A stretch of 31,638 nucleotides of DNA from Deltaproteobacteria bacterium GWA2_38_16 (GTDB lineage: Bacteria; Bdellovibrionota; JACOXK01; 2-02-FULL-40-11), in assembly GCA_001797335.1 (NCBI GenBank), contig MGPE01000004.1, positions 1 through 31,638 on the forward strand, read 5' to 3'. Within the stretch, counting starts at the first letter, position 1, and every line of letters begins with the position of its first letter. The notes under the pieces are model-generated. The model was not told the DNA's origin. It searched no databases and saw nothing but the letters and a program-made list of their open reading frames with translations. Positions 16,351 through 24,530 of the stretch are shown here, one piece after another. The translations under genes were made by a program, and so were the position numbers.

Positions 16351-17169
16351 ATGACCGATCGTGCTTTTGTAAAAGAAGCAGCTCAATTTTTACAAGAAAA
16401 ATTTCAAGAAAAAGCGTCCCTTGCCATTGTCTTAGGTTCTGGATTGGGCAATTTTGTTGATTCCATCAAAAATAAGAAATCCATTTCTTATTCTCAGATT
16501 CCTCATTTTCCAAAATCAACCGTTTCGGGGCACGAGGGTAATTTTGTTTGGGGAAAGATAGAAGACGTTTCTCTTTTTATTTTACAAGGCCGGGTTCATT
16601 ATTATGAGGGGCATGATTTTAATGCGGTGACCTTTCCCATTCGGGTTTTAAAAGAGCTCAATGTTAAAACCCTTGTTGTTACCAATGCTGCCGGCATTGT
16701 TCGTACTTCTTTTAAGCCGGGAGAGCTTATGTTGATTAAAGATCATATTAATTTGATGGGGCATAATCCTTTGCGAGGGGAAAATGAAGAAGCCTGGGGC
16801 CCTAGATTCCCCGACATGTCCGAAGCCTATGATAAAAAATATTTAAGTATTGCTAAAAAAGTAGCTCGAACTTTAAAACTAGCTGTTCGAGAAGGGGTTT
16901 ATGTAGGGGTCAATGGCCCTAGTTATGAAACGCCGGCTGAGATTAAAATGTTAAAAACACTGGGGGCAGATGCCGTGGGAATGTCCACGGTTCCAGAAGT
17001 CATTGTGGCCAATCATCAAGAAATGAAGGTTTTAGGAATTTCTTGTCTTTCCAATTACGCGGCCCATACAGGCTCAAGGCTTTCTCACCAAGAAGTTTTA
17101 GATATTGGTAAAAAAGTTTCCGAAAAGTTTGGACTTTTTCTTAAAAATCTTGTTATGCATATGAGATGA
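16351..17169 (+). CDS. punA: Purine-nucleoside phosphorylase (trimeric, PNP-I)
   Basis: 272 residues. The phosphate loop LGSGLGNF, SGHEGNFVWG, QGRVHYYEGH and NGPSYETPAEI are present, as is GADAVGMSTVPE. The base-binding Asn of SCLSNYAA points to 6-oxopurines (inosine, guanosine and their deoxy or 5'-deoxy forms). It yields base and (deoxy)ribose-1-phosphate for DeoB. The ATG follows the nupC stop with no gap. The hypoxanthine product could be recovered by the hpt gene 7 kb downstream. Confidence 0.95.
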   Translation: MTDRAFVKEAAQFLQEKFQEKASLAIVLGSGLGNFVDSIKNKKSISYSQIPHFPKSTVSGHEGNFVWGKIEDVSLFILQGRVHYYEGHDFNAVTFPIRVLKELNVKTLVVTNAAGIVRTSFKPGELMLIKDHINLMGHNPLRGENEEAWGPRFPDMSEAYDKKYLSIAKKVARTLKLAVREGVYVGVNGPSYETPAEIKMLKTLGADAVGMSTVPEVIVANHQEMKVLGISCLSNYAAHTGSRLSHQEVLDIGKKVSEKFGLFLKNLVMHMR

Positions 17170-18188
17170 ATTTACCAGAAATTGGGCTATTTGGGATTTT
17201 AATCCTTGTTTTTACGGCTCCCTTTCTTTTTAAATCCATTGAACATAATTTAGAAATATTTTTATTTGCGATGGGCTGTTTAGCCGTGTCTATAACCGGT
17301 AGCTGGAATATGCACCTTGTCAGTGAAGCATTCAGAGAACCTCTTCCGATTAGTAGCGTTGTGTTAGGAGCGGGACTTTTATTTAAATGGAGCAGAAAAA
17401 AACTGGAAAGTGGAATTCAAGCGCTCTTAACCCGTATTCCTTTATCGATATTTATTTTTCTTCTCATTGTTTTATTGGGAGTACTTTCAAGCATTATTAC
17501 AGCTATTATTGCTGCTCTTATTTTGGTAGAAGTGATTTCAATCTTAAAATTAGATCGAACTTCAGAGATTCATATTACGATTATTGCCTGCTTTTCTATT
17601 GGATTAGGTGCTGCCCTAACGCCCATAGGAGAACCTTTAAGTACGATTGTGGTAGCTAAGCTACATCAAGATTTTTGGTATTTATTTAAAAATTTTGGAA
17701 TTTTAATTTTGCCGCCTATTTTTGTTTTAGGATTTTTTGCGCCCTTGTTTCATAAACCTTCTAAAGAGGGTCTAGAAGCTACTTCTTGGAAAGAAGAAGA
17801 TTCTATAAAGTCTGTGATCATTAGAGCGCTTAAAGTATATGTATTTGTGATGGCGCTTTTATTTTTAGGAGCGGGATTTAAATCCCTCATTAATACGTAT
17901 CTTATTGTTCTTTCCAGTGGAGTTTTATTTTGGTTAAATATGGCCTCTGCTGTTTTAGATAATGCAACATTAGCGGCGGCAGAAATTAGCCCAACTCTTA
18001 GCCATGTTCAAATAAAATCTATTCTCATGGCGCTTTTAATTAGTGGCGGAATGCTTATCCCTGGAAATATTCCTAATATTATTGCAGCCAGTAAACTTAA
18101 AATTAAAAGCCGAGAATGGGCAAAGCTCGGCGTTCCCCTGGGACTTGTCATGATGTTCATTTATTTTTTGATTTTACATATCATCTGA
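17166..18188 (+). CDS. DUF1646 family membrane protein, putative cation transporter
   Basis: 340 residues with about nine to ten hydrophobic helices. It contains ALTPIGEPLSTIVVAKL and, near the end, NIPNIIAASKLKIKSREWAK, features of the DUF1646/ion-transporter superfamily related to NhaD and ArsB-like antiporters. The paired PIGEPLST and PGNIPNIIAA segments resemble the two helix-hairpin tips of that superfamily. Its transported ion is unknown. It overlaps punA by 4 bases (ATGA). Being inside the nucleoside operon, it may rebalance Na+ or H+ consumed by NupC. That is inference. Confidence 0.8.
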   Translation: MNLPEIGLFGILILVFTAPFLFKSIEHNLEIFLFAMGCLAVSITGSWNMHLVSEAFREPLPISSVVLGAGLLFKWSRKKLESGIQALLTRIPLSIFIFLLIVLLGVLSSIITAIIAALILVEVISILKLDRTSEIHITIIACFSIGLGAALTPIGEPLSTIVVAKLHQDFWYLFKNFGILILPPIFVLGFFAPLFHKPSKEGLEATSWKEEDSIKSVIIRALKVYVFVMALLFLGAGFKSLINTYLIVLSSGVLFWLNMASAVLDNATLAAAEISPTLSHVQIKSILMALLISGGMLIPGNIPNIIAASKLKIKSREWAKLGVPLGLVMMFIYFLILHII

Positions 18189-18207
18189 CATATCACTATC
18201 TTAAAAG

Positions 18208-18609
18208 ATGGATACTCGCTTCTTAATTAATAAAGCCATTGAAGCTCGAAAAAAAGCCTATGCCCCCTATTCAAGACATAAAGTGGGAGCTGTGGCGGTG
18301 GCAAGCGATGGGGGGCTTTATACCGGATGTAATATTGAAAATTGTGTATTTTTAGGAGAGTGTGCAGAACGAGTGGCCATTTACAAAGCCTTAAGCAGTG
18401 GAGCAAAAAAAATTGTAAAAATTGTTGTGGTAACCGGAAATAAAAAACTTTCTCCTCCTTGTGGAATTTGCAGGCAAGTCATGCGAGAATTTAATCCAAA
18501 GCTTGAAATTGTTGTAGCCAATCTACAAAAAGAATTTAAAATTTTAACCCTTCAGGATCTTTTGCCCTATTCTTTTGGCCCAGATTCCTTTCGACTAGGA
18601 CAAGATTAA
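18208..18609 (+). CDS. cdd: Cytidine deaminase
   Basis: 133 residues, the short tetrameric type. Zinc ligands C52, C85 and C88 and catalytic E54 are visible in GECAERVA and PPCGICRQVM. YAPYSRHKVGAV is the substrate loop. It converts cytidine and deoxycytidine to uridine and deoxyuridine, which the pyrimidine phosphorylase can split. It lies 19 bases after the DUF1646 gene and 7 before the amidohydrolase. Confidence 0.96.
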   Translation: MDTRFLINKAIEARKKAYAPYSRHKVGAVAVASDGGLYTGCNIENCVFLGECAERVAIYKALSSGAKKIVKIVVVTGNKKLSPPCGICRQVMREFNPKLEIVVANLQKEFKILTLQDLLPYSFGPDSFRLGQD

Positions 18610-18616
18610 GAAAAAA

Positions 18617-19909
18617 ATGAAACCCCTCCTCATTAAAAATGGGACCGTTGTGACCATGAATCCGTTAAGAGAAACCTTAGCGGCAGATATCCTCATTGAA
18701 AATAACAAAATTAAAAAAATAGGAAAAAATCTTAAAATTCCTTCCGCTCAGATTATTGAGGCTAAGAATACTTGGGTGCTTCCAGGCCTTATTCAAACAC
18801 ATGTGCACCTGTGCCAAACTCTTTTTAGAAACCAAGCAGAAGATTTAGAACTGTTAGATTGGCTAAAAGAAAAAATTTGGCCATTAGAAGGGGGGCACAC
18901 AGAAAAAAGTGTGTTTTTATCTGCTCAGTTAGGCATTGCTGAACTTTTAAAAAGTGGGACCACAACTATTTTAGATATGGGAACGGTTCATCATACGGAT
19001 CAGATTTTTAAAGCCTGCGAAGAACTTGGAATTCGCGCTTTCTCAGGAAAAGCGATGATGGATGAGGGAAATGATATTCCTCGTGGACTTCAAGAATCAA
19101 CCCAAGATTCCCTAAAAGAGACCAAAAGACTCATTGAAAAATGGCATGGAGCTGCGCAAGGAAGGCTAAAGTATGCCTTAGCTCCCAGGTTTGTCCTTTC
19201 TTGTAGTGAAAAACTCTTGCGAGAAGTTCAAAAAATAGCTCAAGAAAAAAATCTACTTATTCATACGCATGCTTCTGAAAATAAAAAAGAGTGTGAGGAA
19301 GTTCAAAAACAAAAAGGAAAAACAACCATTGGCTATTTACACCAATTAGGATTATGTGGTCCTCATTCTTCTTTTGCCCATGGTGTGTGGCTTAATGATG
19401 AGGAATTAGAGATTCTTTCAAAAACAAAAACCAATATTTCTCACTGTCCTTCTTCAAATTTAAAATTAGGTTCGGGTATTGCCAATACTCCTAAAATGTT
19501 AGAGCAAGGCATTAATGTGGGATTAGGAGCAGATGGGGCTCCCTGCAATAATAATCTAGATATATTTCAAGAGATGAGATTAGCGGCACTTATTCAAAAA
19601 CCCTTGAGAGGAGTTAAAACCTTATCTTCTCAAACGGTTTTTGAAATGGCGACCTTAAAAGGCGCCAAAGCGTTGGGTTTAGAACAAGAAATAGGCAGTA
19701 TTGAGGTTGGGAAGAAAGCGGATATTGTTTTAGTTTCTAAGAATGTCTTACATGCCCTCCCTAATTCTGACCCTTATACGACACTCGTCTATTCTACCCC
19801 TGCCTCAGATGTACAAACCGTCATTGTAGATGGAAAAGTGGTCGTCAAAAACCGAAAAATTTTAACTACTTCTGAAGAAGACTTATTAGATTCAATCAAT
19901 TTCAGTTGA
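18617..19909 (+). CDS. Amidohydrolase, 5'-deoxyadenosine/adenosine-type deaminase (MtaD/DadD group)
   Basis: 430 residues. The composite beta-sandwich plus TIM barrel carries the metal set H-x-H in HVHLCQTLFRN, a His in HTHASE, a His in SSFAHGVWL and the Asp of GLGADGAP. SHCPSSNLKLGSG is also typical. These are the marks of the group that deaminates 5'-deoxyadenosine, S-adenosylhomocysteine, methylthioadenosine or adenosine, often misnamed chlorohydrolase. Guanine deaminase or another amidohydrolase is less likely but cannot be excluded. In this operon it would turn an adenine nucleoside into an inosine-type nucleoside for PunA. Confidence 0.88.
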   Translation: MKPLLIKNGTVVTMNPLRETLAADILIENNKIKKIGKNLKIPSAQIIEAKNTWVLPGLIQTHVHLCQTLFRNQAEDLELLDWLKEKIWPLEGGHTEKSVFLSAQLGIAELLKSGTTTILDMGTVHHTDQIFKACEELGIRAFSGKAMMDEGNDIPRGLQESTQDSLKETKRLIEKWHGAAQGRLKYALAPRFVLSCSEKLLREVQKIAQEKNLLIHTHASENKKECEEVQKQKGKTTIGYLHQLGLCGPHSSFAHGVWLNDEELEILSKTKTNISHCPSSNLKLGSGIANTPKMLEQGINVGLGADGAPCNNNLDIFQEMRLAALIQKPLRGVKTLSSQTVFEMATLKGAKALGLEQEIGSIEVGKKADIVLVSKNVLHALPNSDPYTTLVYSTPASDVQTVIVDGKVVVKNRKILTTSEEDLLDSINFS

Positions 19910-19955
19910 TGATGGCCATGTTTTTAGATACATAGGTTCTTCGATAAGATTAAGT

Positions 19956-20561
19956 ATGGGTTGCTGCGATACGAAAACTTATTTTTCAAAAGAAGTCATT
20001 AAAAAATTGAAATGGATACTCTACGCAGTATTTTTAATTAATGCGGGAATGTTTTTAGTAGAATTGATAAGCGGACTTATCGCCAATTCCAGTGCCCTAA
20101 AGGCAGATTCCTTGGATATGTTTGGAGATGCATTGGTCTATGGACTAAGTTTATTTGTTCTCTCTAAAAACCATAAGATTCAAGCTAGGGCTTCAGTGAT
20201 AAAAGGGTTAATCATGTTTCTCTTTGGATTATATGTTTTTGGGGAAGCTTTCCATAAAATAATTCATCCCATAGTTCCAACAGCACAAACGATTTCTCTT
20301 ATTGGTATTTTAGCGCTCATGGCGAACATGCTATGCTTTGTCTTATTAACAAAACATAAAGATAAAAATATAAATTTGAAATCTTCTTGGATTTGTTCCA
20401 GAAATGATCTTTACGGAAATGTCAGCGTTATCGGAGCGGGGATTCTTGTTGGTTATTTCAATTCCATGTGGCCAGATATTATAGTTGGTTTAGGAATAGC
20501 TGTGTTAGTGCTGTATTTTTCAGTCATGGTGATAAAAGAGTCACTCGCACATACGCAATAA
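19956..20561 (+). CDS. CDF-like cation transporter, short form without cytosolic domain
   Basis: 201 residues and six probable membrane helices, but lacking the C-terminal cytosolic domain of standard cation diffusion facilitators. Helix 2 has D54 and D58 (DSLDMFGD). Helix 5 has C147 and D151 (CSRND) where zinc CDFs have HxxxD, so the predicted metal site is D-D-C-D. The N-terminus carries a CC pair (residues 3-4). The CSRND form appears to belong to a recognisable short CDF subgroup. The metal could be Fe, Co, Zn or a softer ion. Its stop lies 5 bases from the converging stop of the SQR-like gene. No Shine-Dalgarno sequence precedes the ATG. Confidence 0.82.
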   Translation: MGCCDTKTYFSKEVIKKLKWILYAVFLINAGMFLVELISGLIANSSALKADSLDMFGDALVYGLSLFVLSKNHKIQARASVIKGLIMFLFGLYVFGEAFHKIIHPIVPTAQTISLIGILALMANMLCFVLLTKHKDKNINLKSSWICSRNDLYGNVSVIGAGILVGYFNSMWPDIIVGLGIAVLVLYFSVMVIKESLAHTQ

Positions 20562-20566
20562 AAAAA

Positions 20567-21724
20567 CTAAAACCATTTCCACAGCCACCATTTTTCAAAA
20601 AGGACCTTGCCAAGGTGCCCTGTAAAACTGGGAGCGCGCATTTTAATCTGTGGAGTGGGTTCAGCATAGAAATTTCCTTTTCCAATTCCGGCTTTGTTAT
20701 CTCCTGTTTCAATAAAGCATTCTCCATATCCGCTAAAAGATCTAACTTGGCCTTTACCCGTCCAGGCGTGTGCCAAATTTTCAGAAACTACTTCAGCTTC
20801 CCCATGTGCGAAAACTCCTGCTTTGGGCAAAGGTTTTCCTAATTTAAGCGGAATAACAGCAATATCTCCTATGGCATATATAGATTTAAATTTTGTTTCT
20901 AACGTGTGACGATCAACAGGGATCCATCCACTTTCATTGATAAGTCCGGAATTTTGTAGCACCTCTGGTGCTTGGTGCGGAGGTATATAAATTAAAAGGT
21001 CATAAGGAACGGAAACGTTATTATTAAAAAGGATCTCCTTTTTTTCAGGATTTATAGACTTAATTTGATGACTTGGATAATAACTAATTCCTTTCTGTTC
21101 AACCATCCTACGAACAGCGCTTGATATTTCAGGACCAGCAACTCCCATGGGACCAGGCTCAGCGGCATAAAGCTCTATTTGTACGGCAGGTCGTATTTTT
21201 TTCTTTCTACATTGATATTCAATAAGCATAGCAGCTTCGTAAGGTGCTGCAGGACATTTATAGGCGGGAGCTGCTGTCAGTAAAACAATGCGGCCAGAAC
21301 GAAATTTTGAAAGATCATCTCGAATGCCTTCGGTACCTTCGGCTGTATAGAGATTATGTCCAGCTTGAGTTAATCCTGGAATTTTTTCCGGTGCCAATGT
21401 TGCGCCCAGTGAGACAATTAAAGCATCACTTTTAAGCTCCTCTCCATTTACATGAACCGATTTTTTAATGGGATCAATGTGTTCAATGTTTCCGCAAACG
21501 ACTTCAATCCCCTTTTTTTCTAGGAGAGCGTAAGATTTTTGAATTTTTGAGAGTTGTCGTGTGCCCATCATCAGCCAAAGTAAAGAAGGGGCAAAAAGGT
21601 AATTTTTATCACGCTCAATTAATATGACGTGATCCTTTTTTGGCAAAAGCTTACGAAGTCTATTGGCAGCCACCAATCCACCGCTGCCCCCTCCCAATAT
21701 AAGCACTGTTTTATTTTGATTCAT
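20567..21724 (-). CDS. Sulfide:quinone oxidoreductase-like FAD flavoprotein
   Basis: 385 residues from the ATG at 21724, which is preceded by a good AAGGAG; a longer frame reaches 21754. The FAD Rossmann motif is GGGSGGLVAA (residues 11-20) and the second FAD contact is YAIGDIAVI. C157 (YKCPAAPYE) and C336 (GYGECFIETGD) are spaced like the catalytic cysteine pair of SQR. The C-terminus is rich in Trp, Phe and Lys (KWWLWKWF), suited to membrane docking. SQR oxidises sulfide to polysulfide and passes electrons to quinone. The ArsR and DsrE neighbours support a sulfide or polysulfide role. NADH dehydrogenase-2-like activity is a lesser possibility. Confidence 0.85.
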   Translation of the reverse strand: MNQNKTVLILGGGSGGLVAANRLRKLLPKKDHVILIERDKNYLFAPSLLWLMMGTRQLSKIQKSYALLEKKGIEVVCGNIEHIDPIKKSVHVNGEELKSDALIVSLGATLAPEKIPGLTQAGHNLYTAEGTEGIRDDLSKFRSGRIVLLTAAPAYKCPAAPYEAAMLIEYQCRKKKIRPAVQIELYAAEPGPMGVAGPEISSAVRRMVEQKGISYYPSHQIKSINPEKKEILFNNNVSVPYDLLIYIPPHQAPEVLQNSGLINESGWIPVDRHTLETKFKSIYAIGDIAVIPLKLGKPLPKAGVFAHGEAEVVSENLAHAWTGKGQVRSFSGYGECFIETGDNKAGIGKGNFYAEPTPQIKMRAPSFTGHLGKVLFEKWWLWKWF

Positions 21725-21742
21725 TTGCCGCTCCTTTTTTAA

Positions 21743-21819
21743 AAAACTAGACAATTGATTTTAATGTTAATATAGTAGTTTAGAAATTAATTGATTACAT
21801 TAAAAATGTCTAGATTTTT
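21743..21819. promoter_or_regulatory. Divergent promoter/operator region between the SQR-like gene and arsR
   Basis: CTAGACA (21747-21753) and its exact inverse TGTCTAG (21807-21813) flank an AT-rich core. Plus strand: TAGACA (21748-21753), 17 bases, TATAGT (21771-21776), directed at arsR. Minus strand: TAGACA (21812-21807), 17 bases, TAATTT (21789-21784), directed at the SQR gene. Each arm also holds the element TTTTAATGT in its own direction. The mirror layout suggests one regulator, probably the ArsR protein, controls both. Confidence 0.6.
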
Positions 21820-22164
21820 ATGGAAGAAAAAATAATTCAGCTTCATGCAGAAATCTGTAAGTGTCTTGCTAGTCCTGTGCGGCTGAAAGTTCTTAATGTT
21901 CTACGCAAAGGGGAAAAATCCGTTGATGTTTTAGCAAGAATACTAGGGGTACAAAAAGCAAATCTTTCCCAACACCTTGGAATCTTGCGACAACGAAAAA
22001 TTGTAACAACTCGAAAATCAGGATTAAATATTTTTTATTCAATTTCAAATCCCAAGATGTTGAAAGCGTGTGATATCTTAAGAGAAATACTTTTTGAGCA
22101 ACTTCAAGAAAGTGAAAAGCTGATCAAGGGAATGACGAAAAAGAAACAAGGAGAAGAAAAATGA
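21820..22164 (+). CDS. ArsR/SmtB family winged-helix regulator, probably sulfur-responsive
   Basis: 114 residues. The recognition helix region reads VQKANLSQHLGILRQRKIV, followed by the wing TTRKSGLNIFYSI. The arsenic/cadmium metal motif ELCVCDL is absent. Cysteines are C13, C15 (EICKCLASP) and C84 (MLKACDILREIL). The last, in the dimer helix, resembles the position used by thiol-sensing members near sqr genes (BigR/SqrR-like). It probably represses its own gene, the following dsrE-like gene and the divergent SQR gene, with release by polysulfide. The ligand is inference from context. Its stop overlaps the next start by 4 bases. Confidence 0.85.
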   Translation: MEEKIIQLHAEICKCLASPVRLKVLNVLRKGEKSVDVLARILGVQKANLSQHLGILRQRKIVTTRKSGLNIFYSISNPKMLKACDILREILFEQLQESEKLIKGMTKKKQGEEK

Positions 22165-22511
22165 AAATATTATTTATTTTAAATGATCCATCCTATGGTA
22201 GTGAACGAAGTTATAATGGATTGCGATTAGCTGGTTCTGTTTCTAAGCAAGAGGGGGTAGAGGTTTTTATTTTTATGATGGGGGATGCGGTTTCTTGTGC
22301 AAAGTCAGGGCAAAAAGTGCCGCAAGGATATTACAATATTGAGATAATGGTAAAAAATGTTCTTAGCAATAAAGGCAAAGTTTGTGTTTGTGGAACTTGT
22401 ATAGATGCTCGAGGTATTACAGAAAGCGAGTTAATTGATGGGGTAGAAAAAAGCACCCTGAGTTATTTAACAAATTGGACAATGGAAGCGGATAAAATTT
22501 TGGTATTTTAA
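22161..22511 (+). CDS. DsrE family protein
   Basis: 116 residues. It begins [23 protein letters not shown], typical of the DsrE/TusD fold, and carries C46 ([10 protein letters not shown]) and the cluster C75, C77 and C80 ([11 protein letters not shown]), the usual persulfide-carrying cysteine region. DsrE-like proteins carry sulfane sulfur between enzymes. Coupled translation with arsR and proximity to the SQR-like gene make a sulfur-relay role downstream of sulfide oxidation likely. The specific partner is unknown. Confidence 0.87.
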   Translation: MKILFILNDPSYGSERSYNGLRLAGSVSKQEGVEVFIFMMGDAVSCAKSGQKVPQGYYNIEIMVKNVLSNKGKVCVCGTCIDARGITESELIDGVEKSTLSYLTNWTMEADKILVF

Positions 22512-22573
22512 TTTCTTTGCTTTTTTTAAAATACCCATTAATAATTATTCTCCTAAACACAAGGGAGGTGATT

Positions 22574-23209
22574 ATGAACGTGATGAAAACAAAAATGGGA
22601 TGGATAGAAGTTGTATGCGGTAGTATGTTTAGTGGTAAAACCGAAGAATTGATTCGACGGCTGCGTCGCGCTCAAATTGCTAAATTAAAAGTTCAAGTTT
22701 TTAAACCCACCATTGATTCTAGATATTCTGCTGATCACATAGCTTCTCATAATTCTCAAAAACTCTTAGCCAAGGCCATTCGTTCAGCTCAAGAAATTTT
22801 AAATTTAGTGGAAAAAGATACCCAAGTAGTTGGAGTAGATGAAGCCCAATTTTTTAATCAAGATTTAGTAACGGTATGCCAAACGTTGGCCGATCGGGGA
22901 ATTCGAGTGATTGTGGCAGGATTAGATCAGGACTATCGCGGCGTTCCTTTTGAACCTATTCCTCAACTTTTAGCCGTAGCAGAATATATTACTAAAAATA
23001 ATGCTATTTGTGTGGTGTGTGGAAATCCAGCCAGCCGTTCCCAACGCATTGTAGCCGAAGGAGATCGAGTAGTGGTGGGAGCTCAAGAAGCTTATGAAGC
23101 CCGGTGTCGCTTGTGTTTTGATGCCAAGCTTCATGAAAAAATAAAACAAAAAGAAGAAAAGCACGCCAAATCTAAAACGACGCATCGTCAACCAGAAGTT
23201 AGGGCATAA
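22574..23209 (+). CDS. tdk: Thymidine kinase
   Basis: 211 residues from the ATG at 22574. The strong Shine-Dalgarno GGAGGTGAT just upstream fixes this start over an open extension to 22517. P-loop GSMFSGKT is at residues 16-23; VGVDEAQFF is the Mg-binding motif. Zinc cysteines lie in CVVCGN and CRLCF. The lasso loop is followed by a charged C-terminal tail of about 25 residues. It phosphorylates thymidine and deoxyuridine, competing with breakdown by the phosphorylase in the operon upstream. Confidence 0.96.
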   Translation: MNVMKTKMGWIEVVCGSMFSGKTEELIRRLRRAQIAKLKVQVFKPTIDSRYSADHIASHNSQKLLAKAIRSAQEILNLVEKDTQVVGVDEAQFFNQDLVTVCQTLADRGIRVIVAGLDQDYRGVPFEPIPQLLAVAEYITKNNAICVVCGNPASRSQRIVAEGDRVVVGAQEAYEARCRLCFDAKLHEKIKQKEEKHAKSKTTHRQPEVRA

Positions 23210-23211
23210 CA

Positions 23212-24000
23212 TTGGAAGTAATGGGAGAAGTAGGGCATCGATATGGAGACAATTACCATATTTTGTCAGATCCTTTTTTGTCTTCTCTCTTAGCCACGCT
23301 GTGTTCTAAAAAAACAGAACAACCTCTCATTACAGATCTTATTAAAATTCTCTATCATGCTCTTTTGTGTCGAGTGGTGGGATTAGAATTTCCCTGTAAG
23401 AAAAATACCATTCAAACCCGAATGAGCAAATTTCATAAAGAAGCTGTCTTACAAGCACCTCTTATGGATTTTAATACCAAAGTAGTTACGGTTAATTTGG
23501 CCAGGGCCGGTATTGTCCCTTCACAACTCAGTTATGAATTTTTTAATCACATTTTTAAACCTAAATATGTCAGGCAAGATCATATTTATATAAATCGTGT
23601 AACCGATGCTAAAGATCATGTCGTGGGAAGCCAAATTAGTGGGTATAAAATTGGAGGGAGCATTCATAACGCCATGGTATTATTTCCAGATCCCATGGGA
23701 GCAACTGGGGGAAGCATTTGCGCAACTTTGAATTTATATAAAAAGAAAATTCCTGGAAAACCTTTAAAATGGATTGCCCTTAATTTAATTGTGACGCCAG
23801 AATATTTAAAAACGGTTAAAAAAGAACATCCCGACCTTAGGGTATATGCATTAAGGCTCGATCGGGGACTGAGTTCAAAAAGAATATTAAAAACAACCCC
23901 CGGGACTTATTGGGATCAGGAAAAAGGGCTTAATCAATTTCAATATATTGTTCCAGGAGCAGGAGGTTTGGGAGAACTGTTAAATAACGCTTTTGTATGA
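23212..24000 (+). CDS. Divergent uracil phosphoribosyltransferase-like protein
   Basis: 262 residues, longer than the roughly 209 of Upp. Recognisable UPRTase features are NLARAGIVPS (equivalent to the ILRAG segment), HIYINRVTD, and the PRPP-binding LFPDPMGATGGSICATL. The extra N-terminal roughly 60 residues include the usual dimer arm with insertions. It probably makes UMP or a related nucleotide from uracil and PRPP, but the substrate pocket near the C-terminus (VPGAGGLGELL) is close to rather than identical with the Upp GDAGDR pattern. The start is uncertain: a TTG at 23212 with AGGG seven bases upstream, or the ATG at 23221. It overlaps hpt by 4 bases. Confidence 0.78.
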   Translation: MEVMGEVGHRYGDNYHILSDPFLSSLLATLCSKKTEQPLITDLIKILYHALLCRVVGLEFPCKKNTIQTRMSKFHKEAVLQAPLMDFNTKVVTVNLARAGIVPSQLSYEFFNHIFKPKYVRQDHIYINRVTDAKDHVVGSQISGYKIGGSIHNAMVLFPDPMGATGGSICATLNLYKKKIPGKPLKWIALNLIVTPEYLKTVKKEHPDLRVYALRLDRGLSSKRILKTTPGTYWDQEKGLNQFQYIVPGAGGLGELLNNAFV

Positions 24001-24530
24001 AACCAAAAGAATATAAAGAAAATTTAAAAGTTTTGTTATCTGAAGAAATGCTTCAAAGGCGCATTCAAGAATTAGGAGCAAAAATTACCCAAGATTATAA
24101 GGGGAAAAAGCTCGTTATTGTGTGTATTTTAAAAGGGGCTTTTATGTTTTGTGCAGATTTGATTCGTCATATTGATCTGCCCTTAAGTTGTGACTTTTTT
24201 GGTGTGGCAAGCTATGGAGATTCCACAAAATCCTCAGGAATTTTACAAACGACCTTAGATGTGAGTAGTTCTTTAGAAGGCAAAGATGTTTTGATTGTAG
24301 AAGATGTGGTGGATACGGGACTGACGATTGAATATCTTCAACGGTATTTTTCTTCTAAAAATCCAAAATCCATTAAACTGTGTTCGCTTCTTTTGAAACC
24401 TAAAAGCTTAAAACAAAAAATTCAGGTTGATTATTGTGGTTTTGAAATTGGCGATGAATTTGTGGTGGGCTATGGCATGGATGCTGCTCAACACTACCGA
24501 AATTTAAAATATCTAGCGGTTTTGACTTAA
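23997..24530 (+). CDS. hpt: Hypoxanthine phosphoribosyltransferase
   Basis: 177 residues. The PRPP loop VLIVEDVVDTGLT, ILKGAFMF and the flexible loop FFGVASYGDSTKSSG are all typical. It recovers hypoxanthine or guanine as IMP or GMP. The purine bases released by PunA are its obvious source. It begins within the end of the UPRTase-like gene (ATGA) and its 3' end overlaps the converging aldolase gene by 18 bases. Confidence 0.95.
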   Translation: MKPKEYKENLKVLLSEEMLQRRIQELGAKITQDYKGKKLVIVCILKGAFMFCADLIRHIDLPLSCDFFGVASYGDSTKSSGILQTTLDVSSSLEGKDVLIVEDVVDTGLTIEYLQRYFSSKNPKSIKLCSLLLKPKSLKQKIQVDYCGFEIGDEFVVGYGMDAAQHYRNLKYLAVLT

